DNA from: Candidatus Kapaibacterium sp.
Lineage (GTDB): Bacteria; Bacteroidota; Ignavibacteria; Kapaibacteriales; UBA2268
Assembly: GCA_938031175.1 (NCBI GenBank)
Contig: CALHGZ010000004.1
Location: 131,635-195,634 of the forward strand
Length of the DNA stretch: 64,000 nucleotides
Direction: 5' to 3'
The position numbers and the translations under genes were made by a program. The notes under the pieces are model-generated. The model did not search any database, was not told where the DNA came from, and saw only the letters and a program-made list of their open reading frames with translations. This document shows, piece after piece, positions 40,813-50,096 of the stretch (the stretch's first letter is position 1; every line of letters starts with the position of its first letter).

Positions 40813-42207
40813 ATGAATTATAGATATTTTTTTATCATACTAATTTCGGTAACTATTTTGAATAATTTTCTAAATGCCTACGAATTGGAAATGAATAAAC
40901 ATAAAGCAGTTGTAGATTTGATTATAAGGAATTCAATAAGTGATTCTTCTGCCTGGGAACGGATGGCATATTTATGTGATATGTTTGGACACAGATTATC
41001 AGGTAGCCAAAATTTAGAGGAGGCAATTGATTGGATTAAATCTGAAATGATAAAAGATGGCTTTGTAAATGTCAGGAAAGAGCCAGTGAAGGTGACTTTT
41101 TGGCGAAGAGGTAATGAGTTTTGCGAAATGATCGAACCACGTTTTCACAAAATTCCAATAAAAGCTTATGGTGGAAGCATAGGAACACCTGCGGCTGGTA
41201 TTACCGCTCCAGTTTTAGTTGTCAGAAGTTTTGAGGAATTAGAACAGAAAAAGAATGAAGCGAAAGGGAAAATAGTTGTCTATAATCAACCTTTTATAAG
41301 TTATGGTCAATCTGTGCAATTTCGTTTCATAGGAGCTATCAAAGCAGCCGAAGTAGGTGCTGTGGCGAGTCTGTGTCGAGCTGTAAGCCCATTAAGCCAC
41401 GGACACCCACATACCGGAATGATGATTTATGCTGATACTGTTAATAAAATACCACATGCTTCAATTTCAGCCGAAGATGCAATGTTGCTCGATAGAATGC
41501 AAAAAAGAGGAATTACGCCTGTTTTAAATTTATATATGGAAGCAGAGACTTTGCCTGATGCTATTTCTCATAATTTAATAGGGGAAATTAGAGGTTCAGA
41601 ATTTCCTAATGAAATAATTGCAATCGGAGGTCATATTGATTCCTGGGATGTTGGTTCAGGTGCTCACGACGATGCTGGCGGTGTAGTTGCGGTTTGGCAG
41701 GCTGCAAAATTATTACTTAAGCTTGGTTTGAAGCCTAAACACACTATTAGACTTGTTTTTTGGACGAACGAGGAAAATGGTATAATGGGTGGTGAAAAAT
41801 ACGCTGAAAAGTATAGAAATGAGCCACATGTTTTAATGTTTGAATTTGACTCGGGTGTTTTTTCACCATCTCAGATAAGATTAACAGCTCCAGATTCAAT
41901 CAGGAAAATATATAATGAATACGAGCCTTTATTTAAATCCATAGATGAAATTTCAATAATGGGCAATGGTGGCGGAGTTGATATTTCTCCTATGATGAAG
42001 CTTGGTGTACCTGGTATGTCGTTGAATACAAATGATCAGGGGAAATACTTTTGGTATCATCATTCGGATAAAGACACGCCCGATAAAATTGACCCAAAGG
42101 ATATGAATAAATGTGTTGCTGCCATAGCTTTGGCAATCTATCTTTATGATAATATGCCGATTAAGCTACCTTCGCAATTTGAAAATCAAAGTTTTATTAG
42201 TAGATGA
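40813..42207 (+). CDS. M28 family peptidase with PA-like domain, secreted
   Basis: IGGHIDSWDVGSGAHDDAGG, FWTNEENGIMGG, YFWYHHSDKDTPDKID. ATG 40813 preferred over TTG 40792. Confidence 0.88.
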   Translation: MNYRYFFIILISVTILNNFLNAYELEMNKHKAVVDLIIRNSISDSSAWERMAYLCDMFGHRLSGSQNLEEAIDWIKSEMIKDGFVNVRKEPVKVTFWRRGNEFCEMIEPRFHKIPIKAYGGSIGTPAAGITAPVLVVRSFEELEQKKNEAKGKIVVYNQPFISYGQSVQFRFIGAIKAAEVGAVASLCRAVSPLSHGHPHTGMMIYADTVNKIPHASISAEDAMLLDRMQKRGITPVLNLYMEAETLPDAISHNLIGEIRGSEFPNEIIAIGGHIDSWDVGSGAHDDAGGVVAVWQAAKLLLKLGLKPKHTIRLVFWTNEENGIMGGEKYAEKYRNEPHVLMFEFDSGVFSPSQIRLTAPDSIRKIYNEYEPLFKSIDEISIMGNGGGVDISPMMKLGVPGMSLNTNDQGKYFWYHHSDKDTPDKIDPKDMNKCVAAIALAIYLYDNMPIKLPSQFENQSFISR

Positions 42208-42222
42208 TTTTATAGTTGAAAA

Positions 42223-42753
42223 ATGAAAATGACAAGACAAGAATTAGCCAGAGAAATTATAGAAAAATCGCACCTAAAGGGGAGATTTTTGTTGCGTTCA
42301 GGAGTTTACAGCGATGAATATTTTGATAAATATAGGTTTGAAAGTGAGCCTGAATTGTTAAATGAGATCGCAGAGCATTTGATGCAAATCTTACCAGAGC
42401 AATTTGATATGTTTGCTGGATTGGAGATGGGTGGGATTCCACTTGCTACAGCTTTATCTTTAAAAACAGGGAAACCTGTAGTATTTGTTAGAAAAAAAGC
42501 TAAAGAATATGGCACTTGTAAAGTTGCTGAAGGTAAAGATGTTGAAGGCAAATTAATTATTATTGTCGAGGATGTTGTTACAAGCGGTGGACAGATTATA
42601 CTAAGTGCTCAGGATTTGATCAAAGAAGGAGCTAATATAATCTCTGCAATATGTGTTATTGATAGGGAAGCAGGAGGAAAAGAAAAATTAGCACAAAATC
42701 AAATCAAATTACATTCACTTTTCACAATGAGTGAATTAAAATCTTTTGAATAA
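42223..42753 (+). CDS. pyrE: Orotate phosphoribosyltransferase
   Basis: LRSGVYSDEYFDKY, GLEMGGIPLATALSLKTGKPVVFVRKKAKEYGT, IIVEDVVTSGGQ. Confidence 0.9.
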   Translation: MKMTRQELAREIIEKSHLKGRFLLRSGVYSDEYFDKYRFESEPELLNEIAEHLMQILPEQFDMFAGLEMGGIPLATALSLKTGKPVVFVRKKAKEYGTCKVAEGKDVEGKLIIIVEDVVTSGGQIILSAQDLIKEGANIISAICVIDREAGGKEKLAQNQIKLHSLFTMSELKSFE

Positions 42754-42759
42754 AATTTA

Positions 42760-44094
42760 TTATCGATCGAGTATAACAATTTCAGTTCTTCGGTTTAATT
42801 GTCTGCCAAATTCACTATTATTACTAGCAATGGGTCTTCGCTTCCCATATCCAATAGTTCTGAGTCTTTCGGCTGGAATTCCTTTTTTGATAAGATAATT
42901 TTTAACGCTTTCAGCACGCATTTGAGATAATCTATCGTTTAGCTGATGCGTACCAATATTATCTGTATGTCCTTCGATAAGGAGCTTAATATTAGTTCTA
43001 TTGTTCATAAAGTCAGCAAGGATGTCGAGTGCTGGAACTTTTTCAGGTAAATCAGCTTTATTTGTTTCGAATAGTAAATTTTCTATAATTAATTTCCTAC
43101 CGAGTTCGACAATTGGAATTGTTTTACGAATAAGTTTCCCGGTTGCTTCATTAAATACGGCAATATCTATTGAATCTGGGATACTTTTATATTCGGAATT
43201 ATAGGTGATGTAATATAAATTTGTCAATTGTTGTGAAAAATTATCGAGAATTGTAGAGAATGGGTATTCGATATCAAAGTAATTACCTCGAGTCTTTCTT
43301 GAAATCAGTTTGTAATTTTCAAGTCTTGGTGGAGTTATTGAGAATACTCTTATTTCGTTATTAATTAGCAAATCGATTATGGACTCAGTTGTTTGATTAG
43401 TAACACCATCGCCGTCTTCCCCTTTTTGGTGATAGGGAGCATCGGTAATAAGTACAACGACTCTATTAGCACCTTGCCGGTATTTAATATTTAGAGCGGC
43501 TTCTTCCAGAGCTTCTAAAGCATTTTCCTTTTCATCACCACCACCTTGGGCGCGTACTCCTTCTAACCAACCTAAAAATTCGGTAACGCTTTTAGTCGGT
43601 TGATAAATTTTTTCAATATCATCGGTGAATAAAATTAAGCCGAGACGATAATCTATTCCGCGTTTTACTAAGGAATTGGTAAAGCTAGCTGTATGTCTTT
43701 GAACATAATTTATATATTTTTGCATTGAGCCTGTTATGTCTATTGCAAAAATGAAATCAACCATAATTTCTTCTGTTGTTGGAATTTTTTCAACAGAAAT
43801 TACGCTTTTAGGTATGCCTTTTTCATAGACAATAATATTTTCGGCTTTTAGAGTATCAAGCGGTTGACCAAGTTTATTATATGCTTCGACAAAAATTTTA
43901 ATAATAGGGAATTTTGATATATCAACGCTTCGGATGGTTAGTTCAATTTCCATCTGTGCCGAACGAACTTCTGCTTCTTTTAGCAATTCCTTTTTTTTGG
44001 TGTTTGTGTCTATTTGAGTGTTATCACAAATTAATTGAAAATTTAATAGCAGGTATGCAAGTGAAACTATTAGAATGGTAACTTTAAATTTCAT
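42760..44094 (-). CDS. VWA domain plus C-terminal OmpA domain protein
   Basis: MIDAS FAIDITGSMQ and LLIEGHTDNIGTHQLNDRLSQMRAESVKNYLIKKGIPAERL. Confidence 0.85.
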   Translation of the reverse strand: MKFKVTILIVSLAYLLLNFQLICDNTQIDTNTKKKELLKEAEVRSAQMEIELTIRSVDISKFPIIKIFVEAYNKLGQPLDTLKAENIIVYEKGIPKSVISVEKIPTTEEIMVDFIFAIDITGSMQKYINYVQRHTASFTNSLVKRGIDYRLGLILFTDDIEKIYQPTKSVTEFLGWLEGVRAQGGGDEKENALEALEEAALNIKYRQGANRVVVLITDAPYHQKGEDGDGVTNQTTESIIDLLINNEIRVFSITPPRLENYKLISRKTRGNYFDIEYPFSTILDNFSQQLTNLYYITYNSEYKSIPDSIDIAVFNEATGKLIRKTIPIVELGRKLIIENLLFETNKADLPEKVPALDILADFMNNRTNIKLLIEGHTDNIGTHQLNDRLSQMRAESVKNYLIKKGIPAERLRTIGYGKRRPIASNNSEFGRQLNRRTEIVILDR

Positions 44095-44135
44095 ATTTAG
44101 TATAAAAATTAAACTTAATAATTAATTACATAAAA

Positions 44136-44165
44136 CCCCTCTAACATTTGAAAATGTTAGGGGGG
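44136..44165 (-). terminator. Rho-independent-like terminator of the 49744-44187 gene set
   Basis: 13-position hairpin CCCC(C/T)CTAACATT / AATGTTAG(A/G)GGGG with 4-nt loop; on the minus strand followed by TTTTATG. Confidence 0.65.
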
Positions 44166-44186
44166 ATATTTTGTCCTTAATAGCAT

Positions 44187-45617
44187 TTATATGGTCAATC
44201 TTAATACAGGCGAAACAACGAAGAAATGCTCAGATTCAAAGGGTCTGACCGATCTTAGTGGTTGAGCATATTTTGCCTCTAAATAAAACCAATTGCCGAA
44301 TAATGGTATATAAACACGTCCAAGTAGAATCTGATTTGAGTATTGCAAGCTTGCGCCAAAAGGATATGCACGTTGATTGCGGTATTCGATTTTGGCAAAT
44401 ACCCAATCTCCAAATTCATTGGGTTTATATGTATTAAGATTTATTGCATCATTTGTTAGATAAGAGATAGCTATATCAGTATTTCTAAAGTGTGCTAATT
44501 CACGTACTTCACTGTAGTTAATGCCTATATCAAATCTGAAAAAATTTTCTGGATATTTTTTATCAAGCCAATAATTATAAAACAGAGTTACCTGACCTGT
44601 TGCTCTTAAAAGAGCTGCGATTTGTGTAACTGGAAAGATTGAATTAGGGTTATCGGGATTAATTTCGACTTCATTCATATTGGGATAATATGAATATGAA
44701 GGATCATCGATCGAAAAAGTTTTTAAAGGTTGAAGGGGGATTTCTGTGTTGAAAGATATACCTGCTTCGGGTAAGATGGGTATATGGAAATCGAGACCGG
44801 CAATAAGTTTACCGCCAGGACCAGCGTTTAATTTTCGACTTTTGACCCAACTCAGCATATTGTTTTGTTCATTAATCCCACCGGTAATTCTGTATGCTCC
44901 GCCAATGTATGCGTTAATTAGGAAGGGTATCCTTGAGCGACTTTCTGGGTCATTATTGATATATAAAGGTCTTTGAAGTATGATTTTAGATTCACCGGAT
45001 GACCAAAAATGATATCCTACTTGATCAGTACCAATTTTCGAACGTATCCAGAATCCAGTTTCACCGAATTTTAGGGATTGTTCAAATAATGAAACTGTAA
45101 AAGCATGTGTTACATTGGTTGGCATTAAATAGTTTGTAATGGCGGCTGTTTGGTCATCTGATAATGGTATGTCTATTGGTATGTCTGTGTAGCAATAGTC
45201 CCTGTAAGCGTTATCTTTTTGATAACCTCGATCTCTGCCGCTGTAATATAGTTCGCCTGATAAAAATCCAATAAGTAATGCAGTCATATTGGATTCTATC
45301 TCAACTGAGTTCATCGAAGCTTTTCCGCAACTTATCATCAATATATCATAAGGGAGGTAGTCAGCTGCCCTCGGTGCGGCAAGCACTTCGATATTTTGCA
45401 TATCTAAATCTTCTTTATTATATCCAAGTGTTACAAATGTCTGGTAAATTTGGATTTGTAGGTCACGCTCACAAACTTTCCACCTTGGGAAGTATTGTTT
45501 AATTTCGGGATTTAATGTTGTTAAGGAATCGAAAATCGCTTTTTTGTCGATTGGCTGGGTATATGCTTCAAACCAGGCAAAAAATATGAGCAGTGATAAT
45601 ATCAGGTATCTTTTCAT
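44187..45617 (-). CDS. Hypothetical outer-membrane beta-barrel protein (paralogue A)
   Basis: Signal peptide; C-terminal alternating strands ending in VVSPVLRLTI. Confidence 0.55.
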   Translation of the reverse strand: MKRYLILSLLIFFAWFEAYTQPIDKKAIFDSLTTLNPEIKQYFPRWKVCERDLQIQIYQTFVTLGYNKEDLDMQNIEVLAAPRAADYLPYDILMISCGKASMNSVEIESNMTALLIGFLSGELYYSGRDRGYQKDNAYRDYCYTDIPIDIPLSDDQTAAITNYLMPTNVTHAFTVSLFEQSLKFGETGFWIRSKIGTDQVGYHFWSSGESKIILQRPLYINNDPESRSRIPFLINAYIGGAYRITGGINEQNNMLSWVKSRKLNAGPGGKLIAGLDFHIPILPEAGISFNTEIPLQPLKTFSIDDPSYSYYPNMNEVEINPDNPNSIFPVTQIAALLRATGQVTLFYNYWLDKKYPENFFRFDIGINYSEVRELAHFRNTDIAISYLTNDAINLNTYKPNEFGDWVFAKIEYRNQRAYPFGASLQYSNQILLGRVYIPLFGNWFYLEAKYAQPLRSVRPFESEHFFVVSPVLRLTI

Positions 45618-45662
45618 ATCAGGGCTTTTAATTTATTTAACTACATATTAAAATTATCAAAT

Positions 45663-47411
45663 TTAAAAATTAACAATAGCACGAACCATTGGTATAAATA
45701 CATTTGATTTTTCCCAAGGATGTAATTTATCTCTGAAAGCAGTCCAGTAAGTTTTGACATCAATTTTTAATGCAAATGTATTTTGGACAACGGGTATTTG
45801 TAACCAAACATTAGCCATAATTGCTTCGTCAAAATATTGAATGCTACCGCCGTAAGGAGTAACAGTGTTTTTTGACATGAATTCTACTTTACCGGATATA
45901 CCTCCTACTGTTTCGTCGTCAACTTTTTTCATTATGATTTTGTCTCTATCTTCATTAGGCTCTAAAGTCCATTTTTCAGCGTTGTAGACAGTTCCACCGA
46001 GACCAAATCTGAGCAGATAGTCTTCATCAATTGCAACACCAAATGTATAATGCAACTGGCCATTTGCTCTTATTAAATAATCATATTTATTGTATTCATC
46101 AAATGTTGGATAGATAGTTTGGTAATTGTCAATGTTTAATCCGCGATTTTTATAATCTGCTTCTTTTGCATCTCCGAAAATATATGCCCCAGAAATTTTG
46201 AATATACCGCTATTGCGTATTACTTTAAATGGGAAATCTGCTTCACCGGAAACGCCCCAACCACCAAAAGTAAGATGTCGATCTATGTTGAAAGCGTCTT
46301 TGCTTAGAGATGCCCAACCATTAGTTGGTAAAACAAGTCCCAATTTTATGTTTTCCCAAAGGGCTCGCACTGTCATTCTTTCACTCCATAGAGATGGATA
46401 GTTTATATCTTCAATCCCATAGCGTAATTCTATTCCGTATTTTGGAAGTCCTTGATTTGTAATAATGCTAATTGTATCAAATTCACCGGGACTGTATTCA
46501 ATTACAAATAATTCGTAACGGCGCCAGCTTATATAATCAGGGCTTACGATAACTTCATTTTCTTTTAATTGAATGTCATTTGGTTGACCCTCTGAGATTC
46601 GCATAAATGTTTGTACATCTTCTGATAAAGCATTAGCTTCTTCTCTTATTAGGGATTTTGTAACACCAAATGTTTTAGGTGCAAATGTCAATAAAGTGCC
46701 AATTCCTTGAGCTTCGAGTGTTCTGTTTATGACATTATTTTGCATAAATGCATTCATAAGTAAATCGTAAAGTGTTGCAGCTCCAAATTGTTTTTGATCT
46801 AAATCGAATTGTCGTAGTTCGTCATAAGTATATATATCGGTAGGACTTGCACGGTCTATATTTCGCTCAATTTGTTCTTCATCTTCATATGATACTATCA
46901 TACCAATTATTACATTTGGTAAATATTCACCTTTGGGTACTCGTGTTGTTACAAGATAACAGTTGCGAATGCGCTTTATACCGACAGCTTTTATTGATTG
47001 ATAATAATTAAATAGGCAATCTCTCAATGATTTATCAGGCAAAGGTATATTGCGGGCAACAAGTTCACGTTCAATTCTACTTTGAGACCAGTTACTTTGT
47101 ACGCCTCTTTGATACGAATTTCTTATAAGTTCATCAGCTGTTTTAACACATTCCGGTACACCTTCAGAAGTGGTTTCAATTTCGGCTCCGGGCGCTCGTG
47201 TATCTTTAGTTTGTATTGCTTTTGTTACATCACTTATGCTTTTCAATTGATATAAGGATATATTTGAAAAACGCCAATTTTTAAATCGAAATAGAGTACT
47301 TTCGAGTTTTATTCTAAATGACTCATCTGGTAAGGTTTGTGCAAATATAGGATAACTTAGAACCAATACCAAAATCAGTGCTGTTATACTTTTTAATTTT
47401 GATTTATACAT
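45663..47411 (-). CDS. Hypothetical outer-membrane beta-barrel protein with N-terminal periplasmic region (paralogue B)
   Basis: Signal peptide; barrel-like C-terminus ending in FIPMVRAIVNF; local similarity to 44187-45617. Confidence 0.55.
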   Translation of the reverse strand: MYKSKLKSITALILVLVLSYPIFAQTLPDESFRIKLESTLFRFKNWRFSNISLYQLKSISDVTKAIQTKDTRAPGAEIETTSEGVPECVKTADELIRNSYQRGVQSNWSQSRIERELVARNIPLPDKSLRDCLFNYYQSIKAVGIKRIRNCYLVTTRVPKGEYLPNVIIGMIVSYEDEEQIERNIDRASPTDIYTYDELRQFDLDQKQFGAATLYDLLMNAFMQNNVINRTLEAQGIGTLLTFAPKTFGVTKSLIREEANALSEDVQTFMRISEGQPNDIQLKENEVIVSPDYISWRRYELFVIEYSPGEFDTISIITNQGLPKYGIELRYGIEDINYPSLWSERMTVRALWENIKLGLVLPTNGWASLSKDAFNIDRHLTFGGWGVSGEADFPFKVIRNSGIFKISGAYIFGDAKEADYKNRGLNIDNYQTIYPTFDEYNKYDYLIRANGQLHYTFGVAIDEDYLLRFGLGGTVYNAEKWTLEPNEDRDKIIMKKVDDETVGGISGKVEFMSKNTVTPYGGSIQYFDEAIMANVWLQIPVVQNTFALKIDVKTYWTAFRDKLHPWEKSNVFIPMVRAIVNF

Positions 47412-47461
47412 TTTTTACCCTCAATAAATTTTATACTTTCGTTATCAATAATTATTCCAGA

Positions 47462-49744
47462 TTATCTGGTCCTTTGTCGTGGTCTATCACCTTGACCGGG
47501 TTCCCAGTTAATTTTTATAGGTAGATCGTATGTTGATTCTTCTGAAACTTTGCCATTCGGATTAATTGCCCAAGCTATTATTGGTAGTTGAAGTGTACCT
47601 GATATTTTTCTTTCGCCGCGTTCTAATCTACCTGATAATTCGAGCAGAATAGAGTATCCATCGCCTTCTTCTTCGATTGTAGGTTCAATAGATGGGTCAT
47701 AAGTTTTTAAGCCATCGATCTTTTCAAGTTTACCTAATTTATATTTAATGGTTGGTTGTCTATCTTGGCATCCTGCTGTTGGTGGTGAAATAGTAATGCC
47801 AGTAATTCTTACCCTGAATTTATTAGAACTACCGGAATAATCTATTTGTGGCTGAGCTATAATTTCTGGTGCTTCTTGTTGTATTTCGTAGCTTTTTAGT
47901 GGAAATATATCAACTTCGGTATTTGTATATGGCTGCACCCAAGTTATTCTTAAGTTGATTTTTTTAGCATCACAGTATAAGGTCAATGGCTTGTCTGTGT
48001 TAGTTAATCCTTCAATTGGAGCAACCTGTGTATTGTTGTCAGTGAATATATATAATCGAAATTGATTTGAACGTATCTTGCCACCTGAAGTTGGAATAGC
48101 TTCTATAGAAACGGGATAACCATAGAAAGATAGAACATTCATACGGGATTCGATTGCTTTTCTACTTTCTTCGGTCAAGCCTGTTTTAAATATTTCCAAT
48201 TCAGCACTTTCGGTTTTACTCTTTCCGCCGAGGCGGTGTGTAACTTCAATTTTGTATTTGCCCGGTGGTAAAGTTTGATCAACGATACCTCGATATTCAC
48301 GTCTTCCTCCCGGATCCGGGGGTTTGATATCGAGTCCAGCGATTTTATCAAGTGGTCTCATTTCGATTCTTGCGACTGTAGCACCAGTGAAATCAATGAC
48401 ACGGCCTTCAATAATGTTTGTAGTTTCGCCTTGATATGGACTGATCGTGAATTCGAATACAGGTTGTACTTTATCAAAACTAGGTGTATAATTTGGTAGT
48501 GTGATGGTTGGTTCAGCAATTGGTGGTTTTGGTGTTATAACACGCACATTAAATTCTATTGCTCCTCTATTTTGAGCAAAGTTGATTGACATTCCTGGAG
48601 CTAAGAGTTTAGAAATATAACCGTATAATCTAATTTTACTTATTATATCAGCGGCGTCTTCTTCAACTGATGCTTGAGATACTGCAAGCCTTAACCCCTC
48701 GTCAAATTTTTCAATATCACCAGTGTTTATTAGGTCTTCGTAACTTGGTAATGAATATTTTTCAAGTTTTGATTGTAACTCTTTCCGAACTTTTCTTAAA
48801 TCCTTGACGGTCAATTGAACAGTGCCGATATTGACAGTAGTTTCATCATCAAGTTCTTCAACTTTTTGGTCAGCTCTGACACCAAGGATCCTATTTGTAC
48901 GAGAGCTAAATCTTAGTTTATACCAGCCCGCTCTATCAGGAGGTTGAAAATTTACGACAAAAGCTCTCTTTTGAAGTTCTTGACCACCAACGAATGTTGC
49001 AGGTTGTAAGCTAGCAAAAGCCGAATAATAGAAAGCGCTATCTTCGGGTATATCCCTTGGCGAAAAAGAAGGACCAATATTAATTTGTAATTCTTTGGGA
49101 TAGACTGGTTGTATATCCTCGATTTTAATATTATCAAGATTGATATTATTAAAAGTTGCTTCTTTATCGAGCTTTAATTGTCTTAAGCTGAGAAATTCCC
49201 ATTCCACACCTTCGGTCGTAGTAATTTTTTGTCCGGGGAGCCAATTTGTAAAAGCTATTTTACCTTTTAAAATTTCTTCATCATTTGGGAAGGGTGGTGG
49301 ATTTGTTGGATCATCGCTTGGGTTATAAAATATCTGATATTCTATTTCTTCAACATTCCCTAATTCGACTAATTTTTTTAGTCTTTGTATGTAATCTTTT
49401 TCGGTTTCGCCTTCTAAACGTTTTAGCGCAGTAGATATATCGGTAACACCGACTTCGACGATGTATCTACGATAAGTTTTTATATCAGCACCCATCACTT
49501 GTTTTATATCAATTCCTGGGGGTGGTAGTGTAATTTCGTCTTGAGGTCTTGTATTAATACCTTCGGTACCTGCACCGGATTGTAGTTGAGAAAGTATACT
49601 TTCAACTATTTTCATTGTTTCTTTTTGTTTTTTCATTAAGCTTTCTTCGGCTTCGTCGCGTTCGACGATAATGATTAGCAGTTCGAGTACGACTGCAAGG
49701 TAAAGTATAAAATATACTTTCGCTGTTCCGCCGCCCTTACTCAT
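47462..49744 (-). CDS. Single-TM inner-membrane protein with large periplasmic, beta-rich region; GldM/PorM-like architecture (tentative)
   Basis: N-terminal AKVYFILYLAVVLELLIIIV TM helix, then about 720 aa with proline- and beta-rich repeats resembling Ig-like modules. Confidence 0.5.
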   Translation of the reverse strand: MSKGGGTAKVYFILYLAVVLELLIIIVERDEAEESLMKKQKETMKIVESILSQLQSGAGTEGINTRPQDEITLPPPGIDIKQVMGADIKTYRRYIVEVGVTDISTALKRLEGETEKDYIQRLKKLVELGNVEEIEYQIFYNPSDDPTNPPPFPNDEEILKGKIAFTNWLPGQKITTTEGVEWEFLSLRQLKLDKEATFNNINLDNIKIEDIQPVYPKELQINIGPSFSPRDIPEDSAFYYSAFASLQPATFVGGQELQKRAFVVNFQPPDRAGWYKLRFSSRTNRILGVRADQKVEELDDETTVNIGTVQLTVKDLRKVRKELQSKLEKYSLPSYEDLINTGDIEKFDEGLRLAVSQASVEEDAADIISKIRLYGYISKLLAPGMSINFAQNRGAIEFNVRVITPKPPIAEPTITLPNYTPSFDKVQPVFEFTISPYQGETTNIIEGRVIDFTGATVARIEMRPLDKIAGLDIKPPDPGGRREYRGIVDQTLPPGKYKIEVTHRLGGKSKTESAELEIFKTGLTEESRKAIESRMNVLSFYGYPVSIEAIPTSGGKIRSNQFRLYIFTDNNTQVAPIEGLTNTDKPLTLYCDAKKINLRITWVQPYTNTEVDIFPLKSYEIQQEAPEIIAQPQIDYSGSSNKFRVRITGITISPPTAGCQDRQPTIKYKLGKLEKIDGLKTYDPSIEPTIEEEGDGYSILLELSGRLERGERKISGTLQLPIIAWAINPNGKVSEESTYDLPIKINWEPGQGDRPRQRTR

Positions 49745-50096
49745 TAGAGTACTCCTTTGATGAATTTATGGAATTATTGTTTGATTTCATTTATATACAT
49801 AAAAGATTTACAGTGTTTTAAAATTAACTAAATATACAATTTATTGTAATTCGATTATAAATGCAAGTATTTTTTGTACACTTATATCAAAATTTTTAAA
49901 ATTGAGAGAAAGGGTATAAATTGTTGGATTTCTTATAATCAGTTGGGACTTTGTTTTGTTAATGCAAATTAGTAAAATTTATCATTATTTCAAAGGATTA
50001 GTAAAGCTTGATAGAACTTATTTTAATTTTATAAACGTTTGTGTTTTTGATTTTATTTTATTTTTGCAGATAAATTGAATTTAAAAAGATAATTAA

